DNA of 64,000 bases from Methylobacillus caricis (lineage in GTDB: Bacteria > Pseudomonadota > Gammaproteobacteria > Burkholderiales > Methylophilaceae). The position numbers were made by a program, and so were the translations under genes. The notes below the pieces were generated by a model. That model was given only the letters and a program-made list of their open reading frames with translations. It was not told the DNA's origin and did no database searches. Location: NCBI RefSeq assembly GCF_020532705.1, contig NZ_JAJAVD010000004.1, forward strand, positions 682,001-746,000. Reading direction: 5' to 3'. Every line of letters starts with the position of its first letter. Within the stretch, counting starts at the first letter, position 1. Below, one piece after another: positions 41,485-50,228 of this stretch.

Positions 41485-41751
41485 TCAGGGCCTGACAGAG
41501 ATAGCCACCAATTTCATGACAACAGGCCGGACAGCCATCACACAGATAAATGCAACAGGCATCGCCAGCTTGTAGGCCAATAATACCCGGCTCACATATC
41601 CTGTACTGATTCCGCTGTTGGCGCCGACAATCACAATGCACATCAGCATGGCCATGATGGTCGACATGAAAAAGGCAAATACCACGGGAGCATAGCGGGA
41701 TGGGATGCGTAAATTGGAATAGTGGAAATCGGGACATTGGCGATTGTTCAT
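41485..41751 (-). CDS. DUF2798 family membrane protein
   Basis: This protein has about 88 residues from the ATG at 41751, and longer starts at 41781 or 41838 are possible. It carries the DUF2798 pattern RIPSRYAPVVFAFFMSTIMA, a first helix, then a second helix (AYKLAMPVAFICVMAVRPVVMKLV). It is predicted to be a two-helix inner-membrane protein of unknown role. It is divergent from the LysR gene starting at 41897, so the LysR protein may control it. Confidence 0.65.
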   Translation of the reverse strand: MNNRQCPDFHYSNLRIPSRYAPVVFAFFMSTIMAMLMCIVIVGANSGISTGYVSRVLLAYKLAMPVAFICVMAVRPVVMKLVAISVRP

Positions 41752-41896
41752 GATTGGCTTCAAAAATGATGAATGAGCCATCACTTTAAGTGTCTTGCAT
41801 GCGCCAGTGTAGCTGGCTACCACTAAGTACATATTCAAGATAAACTTACGATTGAATTTGCTGATTCATTAATTTTTTGAACTGCCGGAACGAGCG

Positions 41897-42826
41897 ATGG
41901 GTACCCTCAAAGGTGTGGAGAGTTTTGTCAGGGCGGTGGAGGAGGGCAGCATCGCCGCGGGAGCCCGCAGGCTGGGGATTTCTGCCGCGGCGGCAAGCCA
42001 GAATATCGCCAGGCTGGAACAACAGCTGGATACACGCTTACTGACCCGTACAACACGCAGCATAGCCTTGACGGAGAGCGGGCAGGTTTATTACCAGCGA
42101 GTCAAGCAGGTGACCAGGGATCTGGAGCAGGCCAAAGCCGAGGTTGGTGAGTTGCATGGTCAACCGCAGGGAAAATTGCGTATTGCGTCATCGGGTGCAT
42201 TTGGGCGCCATGTCCTTTCCCCTCTGGTGCCTGCTTTTGCCCGACATTATCCCAGGGTGGCGGTAGAGCTGATCCTTACTGATCATAACGTGGACCACGT
42301 CAGGGAGGATATCGATATCAGTATCCGCTTTCCCCAACAGCTGGAACCGGGGCTGGTGGCACGCAAGATTGCCCAGGTTCCGTTGAGATTTTGTGCATCA
42401 CCGGCCTACTTGCAGAAATATGGCATGCCGCAAGATCCTGACCAGTTGCGTGAACACCAATGCTTGGTGTTTCGTTTGCCTTATGACGGCAGGTTGCTGG
42501 GTTGGGTGTTTGTGCGGGCAGGTGTGAGGTTTGAGGCCGAGCTCAATCCAGTCATTATTAGTAATGACATAGACTCGCTTGCCAAGCTGGCAGTGGAGGG
42601 CGCCGGGATCGCGCGGATTGGAGCCTTCCTTTCTGATGAGCTGATTGAACAGGGCAAGCTCCAGCCCTTGTTCTTGTCAAATGGCAATATCAACCACAGT
42701 GCAACAGCGGATATTGAGCCGCTGGACTTCTATGCCTGTTACCGTGACCGGCCTTCAGCTGGTGGCAAGGTGAGGTTGTTTCTGGATTATCTGGTGGCCA
42801 ATGTGCCGTCGGCGTGGCGCGTCTGA
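41897..42826 (+). CDS. LysR-family transcriptional regulator
   Basis: This 309-residue protein has an N-terminal winged HTH (LKGVESFVRAVEEGSIAAGARRLGISAAAASQNIARLEQQL, RTTRSIALTESG) and a periplasmic-binding-like effector domain (LRIASSGAFGRHVLSPLVPAF ... DIDISIRFPQ). It resembles the subgroup represented by AaeR/YafC-type regulators. The effector is unknown. The divergent DUF2798 gene is its most likely target. Confidence 0.9.
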   Translation: MGTLKGVESFVRAVEEGSIAAGARRLGISAAAASQNIARLEQQLDTRLLTRTTRSIALTESGQVYYQRVKQVTRDLEQAKAEVGELHGQPQGKLRIASSGAFGRHVLSPLVPAFARHYPRVAVELILTDHNVDHVREDIDISIRFPQQLEPGLVARKIAQVPLRFCASPAYLQKYGMPQDPDQLREHQCLVFRLPYDGRLLGWVFVRAGVRFEAELNPVIISNDIDSLAKLAVEGAGIARIGAFLSDELIEQGKLQPLFLSNGNINHSATADIEPLDFYACYRDRPSAGGKVRLFLDYLVANVPSAWRV

Positions 42827-42839
42827 CATGGCGTATTGA

Positions 42840-43991
42840 TCAGTTAAACAAGGTGGCTTGCAAGGGCTGACCTGCCGCTGCATCCTCTTCGCGGACCAGG
42901 TTGCTGACTTTTACTCCAAGCAGACGGAATTTCTCATTCAGCGACACTCGTTTCAGGCATTCGCCAGCCGCGCGACGTATGGCTGTGCTGTCGTTGGTAT
43001 AATCCGGCAATGACAGGTCACGCGTTGCGATACGGAAGTCGTGGTATTTGATCTTGATGCTCACCGTGCGCCCTATATAGCCTTTTTGCTGTAAATCTTC
43101 CGCTACCCGTGCGCATAGTGAGGAAAAAGCTTCTGTCAGCCTGGCCCTGTCGTTGCGCGCATGCATGTCGCGTTCAAATGTGGTTTCCCGGCTCATTGAC
43201 TTAGGAATGGAAAATGTCACCACTGGGCGGTCGTCACGGCCATTGGCTACTTCCACCAGCCAGTTGGCATAACTCAAGCCAAAGTTTGCCTGCAGCATTG
43301 ATGCATCTGCTTGCGCAAGGTCTGCGATGGTGTTGATGTTGAGGGATACCAGCTTTTTGGCAGCCTTGGGACCTATGCCATTGATCTTGCTGGCCTTGAG
43401 TGGCCAGATGCGCTCAACAAAACTCTCGCTATCAATAATGGTCAGCCCATTGGGCTTATCAAGATCCGAGGCGATTTTTGCCAACAATTTGTTGGGGGCT
43501 ATGCCGATAGAGCATGAAAGGCCAGTGGCGGCACTAACCGCATGCTTGATACGCTGGGCCAGGGTGCGAGTGTCTTCGGCATGGTCAGTGAGATCAATAT
43601 AAATCTCGTCAATGCCGCGATTTTCTATCAGTGGGGCAATATCAGCCACTGCTTGCTTGAACAGGCGGGAAAAATGACGATAAGACTCAAAATCGGTAGG
43701 CAGCAGGATGGCATCCGGCGCAAGCTGGGCTGATTTCATCAGGCCCATGGCAGAAAATACGCCTAATACCCTTGCCTCATAGGTGGATGTGGTGACCACG
43801 CCACGACCGCTATAATCTCTCAGTTTAAAAAATCGATGGCTGCCATCCGGCAATTTTTGCGGTTGATGGGCTGAACGGCCGCCGACCACTACGGGTTGTC
43901 CACGTAGTTCTGGATAACGTAATAACTCTACGCCGGCAAAGAACATGTCCATGTCCAGATGGGCGATACGGCGGGAAGAAAATGGATTCAA
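42840..43991 (-). CDS. dinB: DNA polymerase IV (Y-family, DinB)
   Basis: This 383-residue translesion polymerase has the N-terminal HLDMDMFFAGVE and the catalytic pair in GIDEIYIDLTD. The fingers/palm motif IGIAPNKLLAKIASDLDKPNG, the HhH thumb (INGIGPKAAKKL) and the little-finger domain are present. Compared with E. coli DinB it carries about 25 extra residues between GG and RGVVTTSTY (SAHQPQKLPDG...). The C-terminus ends LQATLFN, resembling a clamp-binding peptide. It faces the LysR gene tail to tail. Confidence 0.95.
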   Translation of the reverse strand: MNPFSSRRIAHLDMDMFFAGVELLRYPELRGQPVVVGGRSAHQPQKLPDGSHRFFKLRDYSGRGVVTTSTYEARVLGVFSAMGLMKSAQLAPDAILLPTDFESYRHFSRLFKQAVADIAPLIENRGIDEIYIDLTDHAEDTRTLAQRIKHAVSAATGLSCSIGIAPNKLLAKIASDLDKPNGLTIIDSESFVERIWPLKASKINGIGPKAAKKLVSLNINTIADLAQADASMLQANFGLSYANWLVEVANGRDDRPVVTFSIPKSMSRETTFERDMHARNDRARLTEAFSSLCARVAEDLQQKGYIGRTVSIKIKYHDFRIATRDLSLPDYTNDSTAIRRAAGECLKRVSLNEKFRLLGVKVSNLVREEDAAAGQPLQATLFN

Positions 43992-44115
43992 GGCGCATGA
44001 TTCAAGGATGTCGGGTAGCTATCCTATCAATTTCCTGTAGAAATTTAAAAATTTGCTGGCGCAATTCAATGTTTTTAGTTAGAATTCGCACCCTCTAGAA
44101 ACGTTAAGTTTCTTT

Positions 44116-44191
44116 GTCCCCATCGTCTAGAGGCCTAGGACATCGCCCTTTCACGGCGGTAACCGGGGTTCGAATCCCCGTGGGGACGCCA
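44116..44191 (+). tRNA. tRNA-Glu (anticodon TTC), with encoded CCA
   Basis: These 76 bases fold as a cloverleaf. The acceptor stem is GTCCCC(A)/(T)GGGGAC, the D-loop contains TAGAGGCCTAGGA, the anticodon loop is CTTTCAC with anticodon TTC, the T-arm is CCGGGGTTCGAATCCCCG and the 3' end is GCCA. It closely resembles E. coli tRNA-Glu. Confidence 0.97.
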
Positions 44192-44196
44192 ATTTT

Positions 44197-44233
44197 ATAA
44201 AAGCAGACACTTAGGTGCTCTGCTTTTATTTTG
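44197..44233 (+). terminator. Terminator after tRNA-Glu
   Basis: ATAAAAGCAGA pairs with TCTGCTTTTAT, with an inner CAC/GTG, followed by TTTTG. It lies five bases after the tRNA end. Confidence 0.8.
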
Positions 44234-44271
44234 TCTTTTGAATGTTAAGTCCTTGATAAAAGAGGATAGTG

Positions 44272-45159
44272 ATGTTCGTTGGTACCCGGTATTTACAGAT
44301 CATTGATCAGCAGGCAGGAATTTCGTTCCCCGTTCTTGTGATGTACCCCACGCAGCAATCTCCTGTTTCAACCGCTTTCGGGCCATATCTCATGGATGTG
44401 AGCCCAGATTCACCTGTGGCCCAAGGTTCTTATCCCTTGGTAATCGTGTCTCACGGCAGTGGCGGGTCGCATCTGTTATATCGCAGCATCACCATGCACC
44501 TGGCCAGGAATGGTTATGTGGTGGCTATGCTTGAGCATGCTGGCAATAACCGGCTGGACAATCAATTCAAGGGACTGATTGAAAACCTGCAATATCGGCC
44601 GCGGCATGTCAAATTGACGATAGACGCTATCTTGGCCGAGCCCGGCTTCAATCGTCATGTTCAACATGAGAATATGGCGGTGATTGGACATTCAATGGGA
44701 GGGTACACGGCGCTGGCCATTGCTGGCGGGCAGCCCTGGTATCCGCCAGAACAATTGCAGCACGAGCAATTGCATACGGCGCAACGTGTGGAAGTAGAGC
44801 ATGATGCGAGGGTGCGCGTCCTGGTATTGCTGGCGCCTGCTACAGCCTGGTACATGCCGGAGGGGTCGCTGAAGCGGGTGGGCGTTCCCATACTCATGCT
44901 CACTGCTGAGCATGACCCTTATACGCCGCGCTGGCATGCCGATATCGTGCTCAATGGTGTAGCTGATGCAAACAAAGTGACATTCCGTGAGGTGAAAAAT
45001 GCTGGGCATTTTTCTTTCCTGAGCCCCTTTCCAGCCAAGATCAAAAATGGCGGATCATTACCAACCGCAGATCCTGATGGATTTGACCGCGAAAAATTTC
45101 ATGACCAGCTGAAAATGGAAGTACTGGTTTACTTGAACGTCAATTTGAAAACCAGCTAG
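44272..45159 (+). CDS. Alpha/beta hydrolase (PAF-acetylhydrolase / dienelactone hydrolase-like)
   Basis: This 295-residue cytosolic protein has the nucleophile elbow GHSMGGYTAL, the oxyanion-side motif VIVSHGSGGSHLLYRS, a late strand ILMLTAEHDPYTP carrying the probable acid, and catalytic His in NAGHFSFLSPFP. The substrate is unknown. The ATG at 44272 follows AGAGGA. It stands alone after the tRNA and is closed by a strong terminator. An N-terminal signal sequence is absent. Confidence 0.85.
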   Translation: MFVGTRYLQIIDQQAGISFPVLVMYPTQQSPVSTAFGPYLMDVSPDSPVAQGSYPLVIVSHGSGGSHLLYRSITMHLARNGYVVAMLEHAGNNRLDNQFKGLIENLQYRPRHVKLTIDAILAEPGFNRHVQHENMAVIGHSMGGYTALAIAGGQPWYPPEQLQHEQLHTAQRVEVEHDARVRVLVLLAPATAWYMPEGSLKRVGVPILMLTAEHDPYTPRWHADIVLNGVADANKVTFREVKNAGHFSFLSPFPAKIKNGGSLPTADPDGFDREKFHDQLKMEVLVYLNVNLKTS

Positions 45160-45178
45160 CTGGGGCAAAACAGGGCAT

Positions 45179-45210
45179 AAAAAATGGGGCATAAATGCCC
45201 CATTTTTTAT
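45179..45210. terminator. Bidirectional terminator between the hydrolase and BON genes
   Basis: ATGGGGCAT-AA-ATGCCCCAT is flanked by an A-run and a T-run and serves the convergent genes on both sides. Confidence 0.9.
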
Positions 45211-45230
45211 CTTGGCGAAAAATTGATCAA

Positions 45231-45539
45231 TTATTCGGCCACTACGATGTCATCTTTGACAGCAGTCACGCCCTTGATGCCCTTTGCCAGCTTAACGGCA
45301 TGTTCAGCCTCTTTCTTGCTCTTGGCTGTGCCTGAGAGCTGGACCAGGCCAGCGCTGTCAGTTTCAACCTTGATATCAGTGGCACTAACCAGCTTGTCCT
45401 TTGCAAAGGCGGCTTTCACCTTGGTGGTCACCACGGAATCGCTCAGCTTGGTTTCGATAGGGTCGCCATCTGCAGCAAAAGTGGCAACAGGCATTAACAA
45501 GGCGCTGATCAGAACTAGGCTTTTAAAATTGGCTTTCAT
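45231..45539 (-). CDS. Periplasmic BON-domain protein (OsmY-like)
   Basis: This 102-residue precursor has a signal peptide (MKANFKSLVLISALLMPVATFAA) and one BON domain (LSDSVVTTKVKAAFAKDKLVSATDIKVETDSAGLVQLSGTAKSKKEAEHAVKLAKGIKGVTAVKDDI). BON proteins bind phospholipid and protect the envelope during osmotic or other stress. The start follows AAGGAG. A longer frame to 45755 would add sequence with no signal features and is rejected. Confidence 0.9.
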   Translation of the reverse strand: MKANFKSLVLISALLMPVATFAADGDPIETKLSDSVVTTKVKAAFAKDKLVSATDIKVETDSAGLVQLSGTAKSKKEAEHAVKLAKGIKGVTAVKDDIVVAE

Positions 45540-45981
45540 GTATGACTCCTTCGTTGTATTTAGTATTGATCTAAAAGACGAGTCCATTCTAAGCAGCCTA
45601 TGGTGAAACCTTAATCGGTATGTCGCTGAATCAGCTGTAGGAATCAGCTTACCACTGCCCATACATTGCCGAGCTAGCTCAAATATCTCGCGGAGTAGAA
45701 AATTATTCGAGCGGAGGCTCGCACAAATAACGGGAAAGAGAGGAATGTGGCCCACGGTTCTTTATGTCGTGTAAGGGCAGGGTTGGGCGATAAGAGTGCT
45801 TGGAGCAGTTACTTAGAACAAGCTGGGATGCTGACGATGTGAGTAGAAAATTGTGTAATCAATTACTTTTTTCTATAGGGAAAACCGCGGGACATAGAAA
45901 ATCAATAAAACCTGTAGCCAGATGGCTATAAGCCACCACTACAACCCATACTTGCGATCTGGCCACAGGTCTTGCTTATTG
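45540..45981. other. Gene-free stretch
   Basis: No supported gene is seen between the BON gene and the 24-residue micro-gene. It contains only the stem-loop at 45901-45969. The start-proximal part presumably holds the BON promoter. Confidence 0.5.
45901..45969 (-). terminator. Long terminator-like stem-loop after the 24-residue peptide gene
   Basis: CCTGTAGCCAGAT (45911-45923) pairs with ATCTGGCCACAGG (45957-45969) with one mismatch. An inner GGCTATAAGCC hairpin is enclosed, and on the minus strand TTTTATTGATTTT follows. It begins 13 bp past the micro-gene stop. Confidence 0.6.
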
Positions 45982-46056
45982 CTAACCGAAGAAGAAGCCC
46001 AAGGCAATCGGGCCAAACATGACGGTGACCAGCATAAGATTCATCAGCGCATTCAT
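45982..46056 (-). CDS. Hydrophobic micro-protein of 24 residues
   Basis: The ATG preceded by AAGGAATAACATC opens MNALMNLMLVTVMFGPIALGF followed by three residues and TAG. A single membrane helix is predicted. The Shine-Dalgarno upstream and a stem-loop terminator immediately downstream support a real small gene. No family is recognised. It lies alone between the BON and mqo genes. Confidence 0.45.
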   Translation of the reverse strand: MNALMNLMLVTVMFGPIALGFFFG

Positions 46057-46227
46057 GATGTTATTCCTTTTGTAGAAAAGACAGTGGGGCTAATGTAAGC
46101 GATTGGAGAAGGAATGTTTATCTGGAAAAATCCGATTTGCTTGTAGGACAAGCGGAAATCCCAGGCAGATCTGGACCGAATAGGATCGTTGCAAATGCTT
46201 CCCTCATAAGTGCCTGTTCAATGGGGT

Positions 46228-47709
46228 TCAGACAAGCTTCAAGGTACGCAGGGTTCTTGTTCTGACTCGGCGTAACAGGGCGGCATCTTCCACTAGGGAC
46301 AGGCCATAGGAACTCACCATTTCTTGCATGTTCTCTTGCCAGTCCTTGGTCTTCAATTGGGCACTAAAGCAGCGCTCCAATACCTGGATCATGGCTGGCA
46401 CCGAGGTGGAAGCCCCAGGCGACGCACCCAGGAGCGCAGCCAGACTGCCATCCTCGGCTGCAACGATCTCTGTACCAAATTCCAGTTTTCCGCCTTTTTC
46501 ATCGCATTGCTTGATGATTTGAACCCGTTGGCCTGCATAGGATAGCGACCATTCACTTTCCTTGGCATCCGGGAAGAATTTACGCAACGCTGCCATACGT
46601 TGCTTATGAGTCTGGAATACTTCGCCTATCAGGTAGCGAGTGAGATCAAGGTTGTTGCCGCCTGCTCCCAGCATGGATCTCAAGTTGCTGCGTTTGACCG
46701 AGCGCAACAGGTCAAGAAATGAGCCTTGTTTGAGGAATTTGGTGGTAAAGCCCGCATAAGGCCCGAAAAGCAGGGCTGGTTTGCCATCAATAATGCGGGT
46801 ATCCAGATGGGGGACGGACATTGGCGGGGCACCGATAGGAGCTTTGCCATACACTTTCGCATAATGCTGTTCTACCACTTTCCGGTTGTTGCATACCAGC
46901 CATTGACCACTTACCGGGAAGCCGCCATATCCTCTGCTCTCGGCGATACCGGCTTTTTGTAACAGGGATAATGCCCCTCCACCTGCACCCAGGAACACAA
47001 ATCCGGCATCAATGATTTTCCTGCGTCCGCTAGTTTTATCGCGGACTTCCACCTGCCAGCGTTTGTTTTTCTGCTGTTTGAGGCCACAGGCCGCCTGACG
47101 CGTGTGCAATGTGAAGTTGGTACCTTGTTGCAGGTTATCTATCAATAACCGCGTGAGCGCGCCAAAATCGACGTCTGTGCCATATCTTACCCGAGTCGCC
47201 GCAACGGGGGATTGATTGTCTCTATGTTGCATGACCAGGGGCATCCATTCAGCCAAGGTTGCCTTGTCTTCGCTGTATTCCATGTCGGCAAACAGGTGGT
47301 GGGCACTCAGGGCCTGGTGGCGCTTGCGAAGGAAGGCGACATCCTTTTCGCCCCAGACAAAGCTGGCGTGAGGAGTGGCATTAATGAAATTTTCTGGTGA
47401 AGGCAGGGCTTTTTGTTCTACCAGCCAGGACCAGAACTGCAAGGACTCCTCAAACGCCGCATTGATGTTCAGGGCCCGGTTGATCTGGATGCTGCTACCT
47501 GATTCAGGGGTGTAGTTGAGCTCACAATAGCCGGCATGGCCAGTCCCGGCATTGTTCCAGCCATCGCTGCTTTCACTGGCTACCTTGTCCAGCTGTTCGA
47601 CCATGACGATCTTGAGTGATGGATCCAGCTTCTGTAGCATGGTGCCCAGCGTGGCGCTCATGATGCCGCCACCTATTAGCAATATATCGGTCTGAAGAGC
47701 TTGGGTCAT
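46228..47709 (-). CDS. mqo: Malate:quinone oxidoreductase
   Basis: This 493-residue FAD-dependent membrane-associated enzyme oxidises malate to oxaloacetate and passes electrons to quinone. It begins with the dinucleotide-binding fold TDILLIGGGIMSATLGTML and has the signatures WNNAGTGHAGYCELNYTPE, FVFLGAGGGALSLLQKAGI and GASPGASTS. The length matches bacterial Mqo. It provides a respiratory alternative to NAD-malate dehydrogenase. It follows the msrB-DUF4186 pair by 81 bp in the same direction. Confidence 0.97.
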   Translation of the reverse strand: MTQALQTDILLIGGGIMSATLGTMLQKLDPSLKIVMVEQLDKVASESSDGWNNAGTGHAGYCELNYTPESGSSIQINRALNINAAFEESLQFWSWLVEQKALPSPENFINATPHASFVWGEKDVAFLRKRHQALSAHHLFADMEYSEDKATLAEWMPLVMQHRDNQSPVAATRVRYGTDVDFGALTRLLIDNLQQGTNFTLHTRQAACGLKQQKNKRWQVEVRDKTSGRRKIIDAGFVFLGAGGGALSLLQKAGIAESRGYGGFPVSGQWLVCNNRKVVEQHYAKVYGKAPIGAPPMSVPHLDTRIIDGKPALLFGPYAGFTTKFLKQGSFLDLLRSVKRSNLRSMLGAGGNNLDLTRYLIGEVFQTHKQRMAALRKFFPDAKESEWSLSYAGQRVQIIKQCDEKGGKLEFGTEIVAAEDGSLAALLGASPGASTSVPAMIQVLERCFSAQLKTKDWQENMQEMVSSYGLSLVEDAALLRRVRTRTLRTLKLV

Positions 47710-47790
47710 GGTCTGGTCTAATTAATCTTCCGCTTGGGACGCCATGATATGCATACCGCGGGATTCTGTAAAATCCAGGCAGTATCAGGA

Positions 47791-48141
47791 TTAATAAGTG
47801 CGTTCCAGCCAGTGTGTGATGACGTTCACGATATATTCCTGTTCGATGGCATTGAGTGCACGTCCCTGGGAAATCTGGTGCCATTTTTCCAGGCACCCGC
47901 GGCAACAGCAGGCCGTGGCATGCTGGGCCACAAATACTGGATGACCGCGAAAGGGAGTCTGCTTGCCATCGTTTGGAATTTCTGCAGGCGCCAGTCTTTT
48001 GGCAATAAAGTCGCGTGCATGGTCCGAGACCACGGGCAGGCCTTTGGCGTGCAGGTAGTCCCTATCTTTGCTGGCAAGTTTGAACGAACTGCGGAATTTT
48101 GACCTGGCCAGCGCCGAGAACAGTTCATCCAGCTCGCGCAT
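47791..48141 (-). CDS. DUF4186 family protein
   Basis: This 116-residue soluble protein has the family pattern FRSSFKLASKDRDYLHAKGLP, HARDFIAKRLAPAEIPNDGKQTPFRGHPVF and a Cys cluster ATACCCRGCLEKWH. The cysteines and histidines suggest metal binding. The function is unknown. It starts 3 bp after msrB and is probably co-transcribed. Confidence 0.85.
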   Translation of the reverse strand: MRELDELFSALARSKFRSSFKLASKDRDYLHAKGLPVVSDHARDFIAKRLAPAEIPNDGKQTPFRGHPVFVAQHATACCCRGCLEKWHQISQGRALNAIEQEYIVNVITHWLERTY

Positions 48142-48144
48142 ATC

Positions 48145-48537
48145 TTAAAGGGGCTCAAAACTGAGTGAGGCTGAATTGATACAGTACCTCAGGCCAGTAG
48201 GTGCGGGACCATCCGGGAATACATGGCCCAGATGGGCGTCACAAACATTGCAGATCACTTCTGTACGTATCATGCCATGAGAGGTATCCACCTCTTCACG
48301 TACATTATCCGGGTCGAGGGCCCTGAAATAGCTAGGCCAGCCGCATCCGGCATCAAACTTGGTGTCGGATTCAAAGAGTGGGGTATCGCAGCATACACAG
48401 TGATAGATGCCATGCTCAAAGTGATAGGCGTATTCGCCCGTCCCGGCGCGTTCGGTCGCGGCGTGCCTGGTTACTTCATATTGCAAAGGAGTGAGCTGTT
48501 GTTGCCACTCTTCATCCGTCTTGAAAAACTTGGCCAT
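48145..48537 (-). CDS. msrB: Peptide-methionine (R)-S-oxide reductase MsrB
   Basis: This 130-residue enzyme, taken from [11 protein letters not shown] with an AAGGAGAAGGAA ribosome-binding site, reduces methionine-R-sulfoxide. It has two zinc CxxC pairs (CVCC and [12 protein letters not shown]), the substrate strand GCGWPSYF and catalytic Cys in [11 protein letters not shown]. The longer frame to 48591 adds a lysine-rich stretch that is really the ribosome-binding region. It is cytosolic, and together with OxyR and TlpA/DsbD it contributes to oxidative-damage repair. Confidence 0.96.
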   Translation of the reverse strand: MAKFFKTDEEWQQQLTPLQYEVTRHAATERAGTGEYAYHFEHGIYHCVCCDTPLFESDTKFDAGCGWPSYFRALDPDNVREEVDTSHGMIRTEVICNVCDAHLGHVFPDGPAPTGLRYCINSASLSFEPL

Positions 48538-48636
48538 TTCCTTCTCCTTTTCCTTTTTAAAATCACTATTTTTATAGAATGCCAGCCGCATGCAAACCTA
48601 GTAAAATGGCGTTCTTCAGCCATCAAGGAACATCCA

Positions 48637-49002
48637 GTGACGCAACATGGTAAAGCGATCAGCATTCAGGGCATTAACGCTGTCATCGTGGATATGGATT
48701 ACGGCGAATCTCGCGAAGACAGCGGCGCAGCGTTACATTTTAATATCAGATTCGATATAGAGTTGTATCAGAAGCTCTATTCCATCAGTTATAGCAGGCC
48801 TGTGCAGGTAGATGACCATTTTTCCGTGTCAGGCGATGATTATGAAACCCTGCTGCAGGCACTTGAGCCAGATCAGGTTCTGACAGCAAAAAATCAATAC
48901 AGTGCACTCACCGAGCAGGCTTTGCATGCTGAACTGTTGCCGATAGCTGAATCAGTCTACGAGGACATTGAGTACCATTCCCCAGACCAAGATGAGGAGT
49001 AA
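48637..49002 (+). CDS. Hypothetical acidic protein
   Basis: This frame of about 121 residues begins at GTG 48637 (VTQHGKAISIQGINAVIVDM) with AAGGAAC seven bases upstream. The frame continues further upstream but there overlaps msrB antisense. The protein is soluble and acidic, ending in EYHSPDQDEE. No family is recognised. It probably forms an operon with the acetyltransferase, whose start overlaps its end. Confidence 0.6.
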   Translation: MTQHGKAISIQGINAVIVDMDYGESREDSGAALHFNIRFDIELYQKLYSISYSRPVQVDDHFSVSGDDYETLLQALEPDQVLTAKNQYSALTEQALHAELLPIAESVYEDIEYHSPDQDEE

Positions 49003-49456
49003 ATTCCTTAACAGGGCCAGGCTCAATATTACCCCAAGGGAAATGCATGACCCTCTGGTACAACAGTTGATAGCCCGGCTGGACCATGAGCTGTTGCAGA
49101 TTTATCCGGACATGCCGGCAGCCACTGAATTGTGGCAGCCATCCATGCTGGTGGCAGAGCTCAATGGCAGGCTCCTCGGATGTGTTGCCATGCAGGGCTA
49201 CTCCCCGCAGGAGGCCGAGATCAAGCGCCTCTATGTCATACCCTCTGCCAGGGAACGTGGTATTGCCCGCCATTTGCTGCTTGCCATTGAGGAGCATGCA
49301 ATAGCAAAAGGCTATACGCGCATGCTGGTGGAAACTGGCAAGCTGCAACCGGCCGCCATCGCACTTTATTTACGCATGGCATATCGCGAGATTGCGCCAT
49401 TTGGCCCTTATATCGGTAATCCTGTCAGCCGCTGCTTTGAGAAATCCCTGGGCTAG
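48992..49456 (+). CDS. GNAT-family N-acetyltransferase
   Basis: This 154-residue protein (a TTG at 48968 would add eight) has the acetyl-CoA-binding motif A, IKRLYVIPSARERGIARHLLLAIEEHA, preceded by a strand LLGCVAMQGYSPQEAE. It ends with the motif B-like ALYLRMAYREIAPFGPY. It is similar in outline to PanZ/YafP-like small-molecule acetyltransferases. The substrate is unknown. It overlaps the preceding gene by 11 nt. Confidence 0.88.
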   Translation: MRSKFLNRARLNITPREMHDPLVQQLIARLDHELLQIYPDMPAATELWQPSMLVAELNGRLLGCVAMQGYSPQEAEIKRLYVIPSARERGIARHLLLAIEEHAIAKGYTRMLVETGKLQPAAIALYLRMAYREIAPFGPYIGNPVSRCFEKSLG

Positions 49457-49485
49457 AGTTGCCTATTGCCTGCGGGCATTGCAAA

Positions 49486-49514
49486 TAAAAACGCCAGCTT
49501 GATGCTGGCGTTTG
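49486..49514. terminator. Bidirectional terminator between the acetyltransferase and HU genes
   Basis: AAACGCCAGC-TTGAT-GCTGGCGTTT has an A-run on the left and T-rich DNA on the right, between convergent genes. Confidence 0.88.
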
Positions 49515-49538
49515 ATTGAACCATTCTCTTGCAGATTC

Positions 49539-49811
49539 TTAGTTCAAAGCATCCTTAAGTGCCTTACCGGCCTTGAAACTAGGAGCCTTGCGGGCGGCAA
49601 TCTTGATTTCCTTGCCAGTTTGAGGGTTGCGGCCAGTGCGGGCAGCACGTGCGGAAACGCCAAAAGTACCGAAGCCGATCAGTGTCACTGTATCGCCACC
49701 CTTCAGGGCTGTAGTAACGGATGCAGTGAATGCATCAACAGCTTTACCAGCAGCAGCTTTGGAAATACCAGCTTCCTTGGCGATTTCTTCGATCAGTTCT
49801 GTCTTGTTCAT
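49539..49811 (-). CDS. hupB: DNA-binding protein HU
   Basis: This 90-residue histone-like protein begins [21 protein letters not shown] and has the beta-arm sequence [24 protein letters not shown] with the conserved Arg-Asn-Pro tip. It bends and compacts nucleoid DNA. It has its own promoter region and a terminator. Confidence 0.97.
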   Translation of the reverse strand: MNKTELIEEIAKEAGISKAAAGKAVDAFTASVTTALKGGDTVTLIGFGTFGVSARAARTGRNPQTGKEIKIAARKAPSFKAGKALKDALN

Positions 49812-50023
49812 ATGTATGTCCAGTCCTTGTGTTTATTGGGTTATCAAGCAATTTTGGTAAGGCGGATATTTCGCCCCGTTACCAGAATGAATAGTAACAG
49901 GGGAGAAAATATCACAACCTGCGCTCAAATAAACCCCTTTTTGGCAAGAACCCAGCAAATTTTTCTAATAAAAGCCTGTATTGACGCTGTTTAGAGACAA
50001 ATTTGACCACTTTTTATACGTGG

Positions 50024-50170
50024 TTAAAGGTGATTGACTCCTGCCAAGCCGATTATGCCAATGATGATGAGATAGATCGCAACAATGTAATTCAACAAGC
50101 GAGGCATCACCAAAATGAGAATGCCTGCAATCAATGAGACCAAGGGTGCCAAGCTTAAATGAAGGTTCAT
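50024..50170 (-). CDS. DUF3096 family small membrane protein
   Basis: This 48-residue peptide starts MNLHLSLAPLVSLIAGILIL behind TAAGGAAAA. It forms two hydrophobic helices around MPRLLNY, ending GLAGVNHL, the DUF3096 pattern. The function is unknown. It is too short for usual ORF cut-offs. It lies 58 bp downstream of the 25-residue micro-protein gene, which has its own terminator between them. Confidence 0.85.
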   Translation of the reverse strand: MNLHLSLAPLVSLIAGILILVMPRLLNYIVAIYLIIIGIIGLAGVNHL

Positions 50171-50195
50171 AAGTTTTCCTTAGCGGGAGTGGGGT

Positions 50196-50221
50196 CAAGA
50201 AAAAGGGAGCATCTGCTCCCT
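50196..50221 (-). terminator. Terminator after the 25-residue peptide gene
   Basis: AGGGAGCA-TC-TGCTCCCT (50204-50221) is followed on the minus strand by TTTTTC. It lies 7 bp past the micro-gene stop and probably allows some readthrough to the DUF3096 gene. Confidence 0.75.
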
Positions 50222-50228
50222 GAAAGGC

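Noticed and set aside
45540-45755. N-terminal extension of the BON protein
   Set aside because: It lacks signal features, while the internal ATG has a perfect Shine-Dalgarno and signal peptide.
46139-46153. GCTTGT-AGG-ACAAGC as terminator of mqo
   Set aside because: It has a short stem with a three-base loop, about 75 bp after the stop and no immediate T-run. It is too weak to list.
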